A DNA stretch of 64,000 nucleotides, taken from the NCBI GenBank assembly GCA_018266395.1, contig JAFEAM010000006.1:1-64000 (forward strand). The letters run 5' to 3'. Made by a program: the position numbers and the translations under genes. Positions 57,801 to 64,000 of the stretch are shown here, piece after piece. The stretch comes from Bacteroidota bacterium. Its GTDB lineage: Bacteria > Bacteroidota > Bacteroidia > Cytophagales > Cyclobacteriaceae. Positions within the stretch are counted from its first letter, which is position 1. Every line of letters begins with the position of its first letter. The notes under the pieces were generated by a model that saw only the letters and a list, made by a program, of their open reading frames with translations, ran no database searches and had not been told where the DNA came from.

Positions 57801-59034
57801 TACTGGGGATATCTATGAATACGATATCAGAAGTGGCAAATGGTCTGTGATTCACTTACAGGGTCGGGATTTTAGCGATGTAGATATGGTTTATTTTCCT
57901 GGTCCGGTTGATGAGGGACTGTACATAGCAGTAAAAAGTACCGGGAGTCCATTTATATTAAGATATCAACCGATTGACCAAAACTCATGGCTCGGGATCT
58001 CTGGTTCTTCAGAAATAGTGGCGCCAGGTGAGACAAAGTATGTAACCATACAATTGGATGCTAAAGACCTAAATACAGGGACTTACAACGGAAGTCTCGG
58101 GATCCTTTGCAACGGATCCAATTCAGGACCAATTCCGGTAACGCTTCAGGTTACGAATCCAGGACCCTCAATAGTAATTCCTTCGATGATTACAGGAACA
58201 GTTATTTATAACATCGTTTATACGACTACAATGACAATAAGAAATAACGGCAATAGTGTCCTTAACTGGGCATTTACCGGTAGTTTGCCAAACTGGCTTT
58301 CAATGGACAAATCTTTTGGTAGTCTGGACCCGTCAGGTACTACGGACATCATACTCACTGTCGGTTCAAATGCACCGAGTTATCCAACATATACCTTGAC
58401 TACGAAATCAAATGACAGATTTGCACCTCAACTCCAAACGGAGCTGAAGTTGGCCAGCAGAGTGAACAATAGCCCACAAATCAGAAATGTGCCCAACCAG
58501 TTGCTTTTCCTTGCTGACGGCAAACCACTGCATCTCGATATGTCTTTGATTGCATCAGATCTGGATAATGATCCAATGACTTTTCAAGCCTATTCATCCA
58601 ATCCCGCCGTGGCCAGTACCACTGTCGATAAAGATCAGGTCTTTATCACCCCTCTTTCTGCAGGAACAACTGACATTTCCATCAATGCTTTGGACACTTA
58701 TAACGGATTCGGCCACACTGGATTTTCGGTTAGAGTCTTTGGCCCCACAATAACCACAGGACTAGAACCGGTGCGTATTAATGTTATGCTGGTAAGCCCT
58801 AATCCATTCAATCACGATTTTAAGGTATTGTATGGCGTTCTTGATCCGGTTAGATCCATGATAAAGGTGATTGACGATTCAGGGAGAACTGTAATTGAAA
58901 CAAAAGAGATACAAGAGTATGAAGGTCTCAACGAGATCCAATTTGATGGTAGTCGGTTATCGTCCGGACTATACAATTGTTTATTGATCAGAAATGGACA
59001 GTTTGTGCAGTCAATAAGGATTGTAAAGAACTGA
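51862..59034 (+). CDS. giant secreted subtilisin-like protease with T9SS sorting domain
   Basis: The 2390-residue product has a signal peptide (about 1-34), a propeptide-like region (to about 155) and a subtilase domain with D199 (VAVIDEAITIDHPDL), H253 (SGHGTHVAGV), the oxyanion N366 (FAAGNSN) and S429 (LSGTSMACPHV). A fibronectin type III domain follows at about 494-603, then a propeller-like segment (656-873), two Kelch-like segments (about 1106-1343 and 1779-2043) set among ASH-like beta domains (for example FGDQFMGF near 943 and FGNQYVGR near 1630), an Ig/cadherin-like domain (about 2208-2293) and a T9SS type A sorting domain (about 2309-2390, from VSPNPFNHDF). It is secreted through the outer membrane and likely attached to the surface. 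Confidence 0.9.
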   Translation: MIALRKIFVSLPLHLSVCISVLLIFTYTHLVTAQNFPAKGRTIHVKFKEQQLPGVSIQGRSAKTGLAELDRVSERHKAVGMRRIFSEAGKFEAAHQAFGLHLWYEIALPQDANVQRAILDYRQLEYFYEVEEPLAYTHYDETDGHYEATPALPDDPLFPYQWSFSNTGQNGGTPYADINLLNAWQIEKGSINVVVAVIDEAITIDHPDLKKSLWVNSGEIPNNGLDDDQNGYTDDYNGYNFGDGGGYLYPSGHGTHVAGVIAAQSNNGIGLSGIAGGSGSGDGVRLMSLSCFGQFSDGGFEQAFVYAADNGAVIAQNSWGGGSRSIEAAIDYFVARAGLDNTAANFRNNIQIGPMAGGVAVFAAGNSNTSDPRRGYPASYSKVIAVAATDANDQKTSFSNFGDWVDISAPGLRIYSTYLDGYNYLSGTSMACPHVSGVAALVVSHFQRIGLTPGEVTARILRGAHPIAILNMSYLEKLGTGRLDALGALTNGDAIPPAAINDLRSIQTHHSSVILQWTATGSDGQSGQAFKYDIRYSKDPITNLNFEQAQSVNDAPDPPPSGQQATYNITGLSTRTTYFIAIKSRDLYNNVSDVSNVLRVTTTGLATMSVETVGISGSVFSGGHTNADISVSNHGEDDLAFRLSPSIDAFPGDYPAMVKSRLFAIKPQSQTIVELSTQTGLVVRSLPVPEKSITDGSLAYDGTYLYYGSPSGMIYLLNSESGAVVRSFSIPNTAGITGLAWTGKYLYCTFSYAQYSPYNNKIVEIDPAGSVHNVIDINAKYMTGGGKRNSLFVLNEAAYQLIEINPADGRLLSTIPYPGTVRGLAYSGVNDLLYVADLYAISVVDPSSMRIINGIGNDEYRSLASDGYAPNWLFTDEQVYSVPPGGSVNVSVQFVANGLNTGQYFGSVLVIPVVETILPASVPAVLQVTGGPDLKIPNALNFGDQFMGFPVDSVMDIQNHGFGDLVISNILSSSPLVAVSLSSTTLRTGEKIAMNVSVASNTPGPITADIQFSSNDPDEPILHLPLTVKIVPSPDFELTPSSIIGNLGSGSSSSAQLSLTNTGLTTLHWRLLLDGTTSPGYGSGSKSSGGITLPDSIEYLLRQPAPELLKWMIYEENSGYLFAGSYLNSLFKFDIQNDAWFPQGRVVSDVSGTGVSFDRKLFLGGTQLNVYSIASNTWSFLPLPEPGNAETIATDGQVLYVSIGKSFYRYSPVNDIWTRLADSPASLGGSSYHSGVIVAHINRSLDFSGDGKTVLYKYFVETNSWILSDPIPGMVGPGSVIDPASGKYYALTNTSVLSVLDIRKGSWYKTFVPATAYNPYVFAGHKELSGIYLAGERNLVYYPTEPASNWLTASLNSGNLAPGSSQVIDLELDAKGLFAGAYTSNLTVVCDKPVIKKSIPLSLNVTGSPDIAVKVYWATKGSTEISIGEQRALMLDIRNNGTATLHIASISADHPDFTPSINSLTLPIGEKATIYLFFKPTLPGPQTGTFTIASDDPDESSLTYSFSAIAGLPPQVAVVPSSVTVSLIAGDVQPIDFTLSNSGGLNAQVYMANDWQSWSLNPTSAFGLVEPGQVSTIQLSIDAAGKAPGTYNGTLFMTYGGPDTYVPIPATIEVTTDAPGIRTERRIVDFGNQYVGRNSDNSLKVENAGTLPLIISSVTSDISDFRTDLSGPLTILPGSFVDLGLHFFPQSEKTYSGHLTLTTNDPTDPSYIVSLVGVSHVFPSIVVSPASISESMSTDQISSLTVSILNPSTTSAQLNFFTETTLSPAGKDPVMKFPGTFVEGALIPDKLIAMFHEPGSEFIRAIVDNGFTNYIYDYGNGNWSKIDFNPLSDVSSPCGVTMLRSKIYLTNPSDSLSIIVFDPRINDVSYIDNLLGSRTGTISTDGKSIYLGGGGKFMSLNPKDETWTNLPIPTIQLDGKGGLSYFNGYIYAHEGTGNGFARYSIADGSWERLLSMPGIGGPGSAIDTKRQRFYTHGVNHTGDIYEYDIRSGKWSVIHLQGRDFSDVDMVYFPGPVDEGLYIAVKSTGSPFILRYQPIDQNSWLGISGSSEIVAPGETKYVTIQLDAKDLNTGTYNGSLGILCNGSNSGPIPVTLQVTNPGPSIVIPSMITGTVIYNIVYTTTMTIRNNGNSVLNWAFTGSLPNWLSMDKSFGSLDPSGTTDIILTVGSNAPSYPTYTLTTKSNDRFAPQLQTELKLASRVNNSPQIRNVPNQLLFLADGKPLHLDMSLIASDLDNDPMTFQAYSSNPAVASTTVDKDQVFITPLSAGTTDISINALDTYNGFGHTGFSVRVFGPTITTGLEPVRINVMLVSPNPFNHDFKVLYGVLDPVRSMIKVIDDSGRTVIETKEIQEYEGLNEIQFDGSRLSSGLYNCLLIRNGQFVQSIRIVKN

Positions 59035-59058
59035 TGCCTCAGTTGTGGCCAAAGGGGA

Positions 59059-60207
59059 TCACCCAAATACAACCTTCATCACCCGCTTGAAGTTTCCTCC
59101 CAGCACGCCCAGGATCTGGTCGTTTGTATAGCCGCGCTTGATGAGGCCTTCCGTGAGGTCAAACATTCTCTTGGGATGTGCGATAGTGTCAATGTCGATC
59201 TTCTCTCTGAAGCCATAGCTGCCTTTGTATCCGGCGCGCAGCTGTTTGTTGAGTTCAGGCGGCATATCATCATAACCGTCAAGATCGATGTCGCTGCCAA
59301 CGCCCACATGTTCAATCCCGATCATCTTGGCGACGTAGTCGAAGTGATTGAGTGCGTCTTCCAGTGTGGTGGGTTCAGCGCCTTTCACAAACATCCTTAC
59401 ACCGGTGATGCCCATCACGCTGCCGGTTTCGCCAACTTTCCTGATCACTTCATCGGGCTTGCAGCGGGGATGGCCCGGGTTGAGCGCCCTGGCATTGGAA
59501 TGGGTAACGAGAACCGGCTTCTTCGAGACTTCAAAAGCATCCAGTGAAGTCTTGTCGCCGCAATGGGATACGTCCACAATCATTCCCACTTCATTCATCT
59601 TTTGGACTATGGATACCCCGAAGTCGCTCAACCCTTCGTCACGCCGTTCGGTGGAACCATTACCAATCATATTGCGGGTGTTGTAGGTGAGCTGGGATAC
59701 GCGCTGACCCCAGTTATAAAACTTCGTCACGTCTTCTGCAGTTCTGAAGTGTTCTGAGTTCTGAACCCCTATCAGGATACCGATCTTCCCCGAAGACTTC
59801 ACCCTGTCAAGATCGCCGGCTGAATCGATTCGCATGAAATACTGATCATTGCCTGCGAGAAAAGTATTCCATCCTCCAACAAAGTCGCGGGTTTCGTTCC
59901 ACGCGTCTGGTCCGCCGGTGCCGACAGCAATGTGGAAGATGTTGATGCCGCTGGACTTGTATTTTTCGAAGTCGGCGGCCGTAAACAATTCCGGGTGGGC
60001 CGACCACTTTTCCATGAGGGGGAAGTTGAGCGTGAGCAGGCCCAGCATGTCGATCACCGTAGCCTGCTTCATGAGGTCGATGGCACGCGTCGAATAAGTG
60101 TCATTACTCCATGCGAATACAGGAAAGCTTCCGGACAGTATGACGGGAGTGAAGAGCAATTTGGTGGTTTTGGAAAGGAATGTGCGACGGGAGGGCTGAT
60201 GAGTCAT
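59059..60207 (-). CDS. M19 family (renal dipeptidase-like) protein, variant metal site
   Basis: The 382-residue protein has a signal with twin arginines (SRRTFLSKTTKLLF) and an M19 domain. Three parts of the active site are conserved: H215 (DVSHCGDKT), H236 with R240 (VTHSNARAL) and D306 (GVGSDIDLDGYD). The HxD metal pair expected near the start is missing (VIDMLGLLTL at 51-60), and the bridging Glu is replaced by Q149 (IGVQNSEHF). It may therefore bind one metal or act on a different substrate from dipeptides. It converges on the giant protease gene, whose stop lies 24 bases away. Confidence 0.78.
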   Translation of the reverse strand: MTHQPSRRTFLSKTTKLLFTPVILSGSFPVFAWSNDTYSTRAIDLMKQATVIDMLGLLTLNFPLMEKWSAHPELFTAADFEKYKSSGINIFHIAVGTGGPDAWNETRDFVGGWNTFLAGNDQYFMRIDSAGDLDRVKSSGKIGILIGVQNSEHFRTAEDVTKFYNWGQRVSQLTYNTRNMIGNGSTERRDEGLSDFGVSIVQKMNEVGMIVDVSHCGDKTSLDAFEVSKKPVLVTHSNARALNPGHPRCKPDEVIRKVGETGSVMGITGVRMFVKGAEPTTLEDALNHFDYVAKMIGIEHVGVGSDIDLDGYDDMPPELNKQLRAGYKGSYGFREKIDIDTIAHPKRMFDLTEGLIKRGYTNDQILGVLGGNFKRVMKVVFG

Positions 60208-60243
60208 GGGAGTTATGTTAGGACAGGATGCTCTTAAATGCTG

Positions 60244-60912
60244 TTAGTTCACACGCTGTGAATAATCCTGGTTTACCGCATTAATCTTCATCTTTTGGGC
60301 CGGCATATTCAGCACCGTGGTCGAAACGTGATTGATCCCGGAGCTGAACTTCTCGTAGTTTATCTCTCCATCAACTGCGTCTTTGCCCAGAAGGCTGGAA
60401 AACTTCTTGTTAAGAAACAACTTGGATGCGGCGTCGATGCGAACGGTGAGTTTATCCCCTTGCACATACACATTTTCTCCCGTTGCCTCAATAACACCAT
60501 TGCTCTCCTTCACTGTCGCCTTGCTGAAGAAGTCAATCAATTCTCCTTTTGACATAAAAGTATAGGCAACGGCAAGACCAAGGGCTTTCTGTACATATTC
60601 AGCTTTGTCCTCTATTGCATTTTTCTGAGCTCTGCCACGCAAGCCGCGCTTTTGCTCGACCGAGCTTTCAGCATCCACCAGTTTGGCTTGTGCCTTTCCC
60701 TGGGCGTCAAAACTGAACTGGGTTACGGTTGTCAGTTTCACCTGCCCATCAACTGAAACGTCTGACTTGCGGTTCCAGATGTAGCTTTTCAGTTTTTGTA
60801 AATTGGCTTCTTCGGCCTTGGCGACATCGAGGGCCAGCTTGTCTTTGTCAACCTGCGCCATGATAGCGGATGAAGTGAGCAGGAGCAGAAGTAAAATCAA
60901 GGGGCTTTTCAT
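60244..60912 (-). CDS. secreted protein of unknown function
   Basis: The 222-residue product has a clear signal peptide (MKSPLILLLLLLTSSAIMAQ) and a charged, mostly soluble remainder with no motif that I recognise. Two stretches suggest amphipathic strands (ESNGVIEATGENVYVQGDKL, TVRIDAASKLFLNKKF), as in lipid- or polymer-binding beta proteins, but this is a guess. It lies 36 bases upstream of the M19 gene on the same strand, so the two may be co-transcribed. Confidence 0.6.
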   Translation of the reverse strand: MKSPLILLLLLLTSSAIMAQVDKDKLALDVAKAEEANLQKLKSYIWNRKSDVSVDGQVKLTTVTQFSFDAQGKAQAKLVDAESSVEQKRGLRGRAQKNAIEDKAEYVQKALGLAVAYTFMSKGELIDFFSKATVKESNGVIEATGENVYVQGDKLTVRIDAASKLFLNKKFSSLLGKDAVDGEINYEKFSSGINHVSTTVLNMPAQKMKINAVNQDYSQRVN

Positions 60913-61151
60913 GATATCCGTTTTATTGTTGTGTTATATTCTGCTTCCGGGAATTGGAGGCTTTCATCTCCGGCTGTTCAGATAGTCCAAATATACTAAA
61001 TGGGGTTTAAGAACTTTCTGTTGCATAGAATGGGGCAGTTTACCCCACGGCCCCTCCATCCGAAGGTTGAGACAACCGGTTAACCGCCAGCGTAGGGTGC
61101 GGGGACTATTTTTTTAGTATACTCGCGCCATCAAAGAAAGCATTGTAGCGC

Positions 61152-61817
61152 ATGAAGGTTATACGACATACATATCCCAAGGAAATAAGCATTGGTTTGC
61201 TCCTGTTGATTTTTGGAGTATCGTTCTTTCTGTCCTCTCAGATATTCAGGGCACAGGTTCACGAGCTGGAGTTGAAGACCTTTATTGGTATGCTGCTGGT
61301 GGGTGCCGCAGTTGTCATCATGGCCCTGGTATTGTGGGAAGAATTCCTTTTCCCCCTTCGCATCAAACCTGTTGAGGGGGGATTCAACTTCAGGAATCAC
61401 CGCAACAAACTGCGGAAGCAACTGCTTATCTACCTGGCCATTCCCGCCATTTTTGTGTTTATCTACCTGGAATACGAAATCAATGCGGTTCGCTATTTCA
61501 TTTGGGCTGGTGTCTGCATTGTCTTTCCCATTGTGGGGAAGTTGTTTTCCGGAATAAAGAACTATAATGACTTTCTGACGCTGACAACTACGTTCATTGA
61601 GTACAGAAATAATGAGAAGCGGGGTAAGATTGGGCTGAACGACATTCAGCGGATCAACCTGGTCAAGGATGAGGGGGGCATACTCCACAAATTCGGGTTG
61701 GTGCTGTCCGACAACTCGGAGGTGATGATAGACCTGGATGAAATGGAAGTGGAAGCATTCTATGAGTCCATTGATTCGTATATTAATGAAAACTACAAGG
61801 GGCTCCTGAAGCGCTGA
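61152..61817 (+). CDS. membrane protein with C-terminal PH-like domain
   Basis: The 221-residue protein has four membrane helices (about 13-31, 43-62, 93-110 and 116-133) and a soluble C-terminal domain of about 75 residues (FIEYRNNEKRGKIGLNDIQR, then GLVLSDNSEVMIDLDEMEVE) that has the look of a bacterial PH domain. The role is unknown. It starts 239 bases from the divergent secreted-protein gene and is followed after 22 bases by the next gene. Confidence 0.6.
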   Translation: MKVIRHTYPKEISIGLLLLIFGVSFFLSSQIFRAQVHELELKTFIGMLLVGAAVVIMALVLWEEFLFPLRIKPVEGGFNFRNHRNKLRKQLLIYLAIPAIFVFIYLEYEINAVRYFIWAGVCIVFPIVGKLFSGIKNYNDFLTLTTTFIEYRNNEKRGKIGLNDIQRINLVKDEGGILHKFGLVLSDNSEVMIDLDEMEVEAFYESIDSYINENYKGLLKR

Positions 61818-61839
61818 GCCGTGACCCTGAGTGCATAAG

Positions 61840-62340
61840 ATGAAGAGACTGATAACCCTGGTTTTTCTAACTGCTTTGGTTTTTCCTGCAGTGGGTCAGC
61901 TGGATAGTTATGCGCATTTCTATTATAACGGAAGGGCGATCTGGTATGAACAGTCGATTAAGAATCCAGGTGTAAACCTTGAACAATGGCTTATGTCCAG
62001 GTCTTGCTTCCGGAACTACCGGCAAGAAAAGACAAGGATCTCGGTGGATATGGTGGAATTTATCCCGAAGAAGGGCGCTAACCTGTATTTTGGATTTGTG
62101 ACCTTTACCCCTGATTCGGTGGGGTATAAGGTCAAAGTGATGAATATTACTTACAAGTTAGGCGCCGATGCGTTGTTCAGCATGTCTTCGTATCCCGGGT
62201 TCAACGGAAACAATCCTGAGGTGAAACTGGAAGAATTTTACGCGAGGGGAGGGAAATTCAAACGCTCATCAAAGCTGAAGAACCTAAGTGCGGCATTTGA
62301 TATGCTGTTTGATTACAAGGCAAAGCAGGAGCTGAAATAA
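61840..62340 (+). CDS. secreted protein of unknown function
   Basis: Encodes 166 residues with a signal peptide (MKRLITLVFLTALVFPAVGQ) and a compact remainder rich in aromatic residues (SYAHFYYNGRAIWYEQSIKN). I recognise no family. It follows the PH-like membrane protein gene by 22 bases, so it may be the second gene of that operon. I chose ATG 61840; the open frame starts three codons earlier at a GTG. Confidence 0.6.
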   Translation: MKRLITLVFLTALVFPAVGQLDSYAHFYYNGRAIWYEQSIKNPGVNLEQWLMSRSCFRNYRQEKTRISVDMVEFIPKKGANLYFGFVTFTPDSVGYKVKVMNITYKLGADALFSMSSYPGFNGNNPEVKLEEFYARGGKFKRSSKLKNLSAAFDMLFDYKAKQELK

Positions 62341-62380
62341 CCCAGTCGCTCACACATTTTCCGATCACAGCCGTATAAGA

Positions 62381-64000
62381 TTACTTCGCCAGCGGATCCG
62401 GCCGCAGTTGAAACTTGAATACTTTGCTGGTTGTACCCTTGCCGCCCTCCATATGAAACGGAGCACGGGTACTGATGGTGGCCCATAGCCCGCGGCCCTT
62501 CCATCCTGCGTTCGCATCATCAATCCTGCCATCCATCCACTTGGTATAAAATCCAGTCGGGTAGGGCACACGCAATACAACCCATTTGCCATCTTTCAGA
62601 GCAAGTAAGCCTTCTGATTCGTTTCCTGTATTAATAGGTGTATTCTCGCCAAGTCCCAAGGTATTGAATTGATCCACCCAGGTGTAGTAACTGGCTTCGG
62701 CACTTCCTTTCAGATCCAGGCCTTTGAACTGGGGTAAAGGCTCGGTGTAAAAAGTCCAGCCTTCCGGACAATGCTGACCTGTAGCTTCAGGTCCATTCTG
62801 GATTTTGCATTTCCTGCGGTCGAAGCTTGCCATATGTCCGCTGGCCAATGCCACCCAAGCCACACCATTGCGGTCAACATCCATTCCGCGGGGCGAGAAA
62901 CCTTCAATCGGATCACCGTTGGCGTCGAGTGGCAGTTCATAGTATTCTGTAAGTGCTGTCTCAGGAGGATTTGATCCCGGATTGAGTCGTATCACTGCAC
63001 CAGGATATCCAAGAGAGGATCCCCAAACTGAACCATCAGATGCTGGCGATACGGCATAAAGTCCTTTGGCAATCCTCTTGTCGAGTGTGGGATCAACTTT
63101 GGCATCGGGTTCAACATATTGATCCCTCTTGCCGTTTCCATTGGTATCCAGAATCAATGCTGTCCATCCCTGGGAGGTCACCTCGTCTCCGGTTTCTTCA
63201 AACTTCTTTGTATTGAGCCAACCAACCACTTCGCCACCGCCGCTGGTCCACAGCGTGTTGTTTTCATCCTCAGCAAACATCAGGTGATGCGTGCTGAAGC
63301 AGGTGTTGATCGTGATATACTTTCCTGTGGAGGGATCATACATACCCAGGTGACGGCTGGCCCTTTCAAGCGGAAAGAGTTTTGCGGAAAGTAGGCTCGA
63401 TCCTTTCCTGCAGAAGGCGGGGTTCTCCCTGGGTCGTATGGTGGCAGTTATCCAAACACGGCCTTTCTGATCAATCATCGGATTGTGCACGTTGGTCTTG
63501 CTGTTCCAAATGGCGGTGTCACCCCAGTAAGGCGATGGTTGGACAACCTCTCCTGATGCCACCGGAGTATCCGGATCACGGACGGTCAATGGAACCTGGT
63601 CGACAAGATTGGAGGTGGGATCCAGAACAGGGAGGTAGTCACCACTCAGTTCAAGCGAACCATATAGCTTGCCATTTGCATTTACTGTTGGCTTCCTGCG
63701 ATCTGTGGAAACGACATCGTGCATGTATACCTTCGGATCAGCCCAGTCCCATTGTGATATCACAACATTTCTTTCAATCCCTTGAGGGCGGGGTGGAGCT
63801 GGTGGTACTTCACCGGCAGCAATCCTGTCCGTCCAGTCGGCAAGTATCTTCAGCATCTCGTCTCGGCCAATGGCAACCGTGGAGGTGACCATGTTCACAC
63901 CCGCCTGTCCCGATTGAAGTCGCCTTTCCCATGCGTCCATCGAATTATCAAACTTGCCCAGTGAAGCCTGAAATTCTCTTGTTCCTTTTGTGCCAAGCGC
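62381..64000 (-). CDS. beta-propeller protein (streptogramin lyase-like), cut by the window end
   Basis: The frame is open to the last base of the window, so the N terminus lies outside; at least 539 residues are seen. Repeated short blades are visible (PMIDQKGRVWITATI, LMFAEDENNTLWTSGGGE, AVSPASDGSVWGSSLGYPG, GMDVDRNGVAWVALASGHMA), matching the x-D-x-x-G-x-x-W pattern of Vgb/streptogramin-lyase-like propellers. The family is often secreted, and the missing upstream part would show whether this one is. It ends 41 bases after the convergent gene's stop. Its substrate is unknown. Confidence 0.7.
   Translation of the reverse strand, partial: ALGTKGTREFQASLGKFDNSMDAWERRLQSGQAGVNMVTSTVAIGRDEMLKILADWTDRIAAGEVPPAPPRPQGIERNVVISQWDWADPKVYMHDVVSTDRRKPTVNANGKLYGSLELSGDYLPVLDPTSNLVDQVPLTVRDPDTPVASGEVVQPSPYWGDTAIWNSKTNVHNPMIDQKGRVWITATIRPRENPAFCRKGSSLLSAKLFPLERASRHLGMYDPSTGKYITINTCFSTHHLMFAEDENNTLWTSGGGEVVGWLNTKKFEETGDEVTSQGWTALILDTNGNGKRDQYVEPDAKVDPTLDKRIAKGLYAVSPASDGSVWGSSLGYPGAVIRLNPGSNPPETALTEYYELPLDANGDPIEGFSPRGMDVDRNGVAWVALASGHMASFDRRKCKIQNGPEATGQHCPEGWTFYTEPLPQFKGLDLKGSAEASYYTWVDQFNTLGLGENTPINTGNESEGLLALKDGKWVVLRVPYPTGFYTKWMDGRIDDANAGWKGRGLWATISTRAPFHMEGGKGTTSKVFKFQLRPDPLAK

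Overview
The window looks like a chromosomal segment of a Bacteroidota bacterium, most likely Cytophagales; the genus is not resolved. The clues are a giant secreted protease ending in a type IX secretion (T9SS) sorting domain, DUF1080 and twin-arginine Gfo/Idh/MocA proteins beside a FucP-type permease and a ROK kinase, a TAnnTTTG promoter box, and PepSY-like and caspase-like secreted proteins. No rRNA, tRNA, CRISPR array or intact insertion sequence was seen.

Layout. (1) 0.1-7.5 kb: a small membrane protein, a membrane-anchored metallophosphoesterase, and a divergent sugar locus (MFS permease + ROK kinase on minus; DUF1080 protein + Gfo/Idh/MocA oxidoreductase on plus). (2) 7.6-14.4 kb: a TIR/TolB-like/TPR gene interrupted by two compensating indels, a PepSY-like secreted protein with a strong terminator, an NtrC-type regulator, and a convergent hybrid histidine kinase. 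(3) 14.6-21.9 kb: a complete nine-gene N-ATPase operon (atpDCQRBEFAG, minus) whose c subunit keeps Na+-ligand residues, with a thioredoxin gene upstream. (4) 22-34.7 kb: a caspase-like protein, an OmpR-type two-component system, and an efflux cluster of one outer-membrane factor, two tandem RND pumps and one adaptor. (5) 35-39.4 kb: an F420-type NADP oxidoreductase, an M55 peptidase, an AraC regulator, a small membrane protein and a thioredoxin-reductase-like flavoprotein. (6) 39.6-45.3 kb: a second, canonical adaptor-RND-outer-membrane-factor operon. (7) 45.3-50.5 kb: a gene-poor island of decayed fragments (antitoxin, RHS core, beta-barrel tail), one intact AAA ATPase, and several families of palindromic and tandem repeats. 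(8) 50.5-64 kb: a second Gfo/Idh/MocA protein, the 2390-residue secreted subtilase, a variant M19 dipeptidase, three proteins of unknown function, and a beta-propeller protein cut by the window end.

The points most worth a second look are the tandem RND pair lacking the usual proton-relay lysine, with a patch that looks gene-converted; the Na+-type N-ATPase with a delta-like tail on its b subunit; the frameshifted TIR-TolB-TPR gene; the M19 dipeptidase lacking half its metal ligands; and the repeat island, where a short hairpin element has inserted into a copy of a larger dispersed repeat. All functions are inferred from reading the sequence; no database search was possible.
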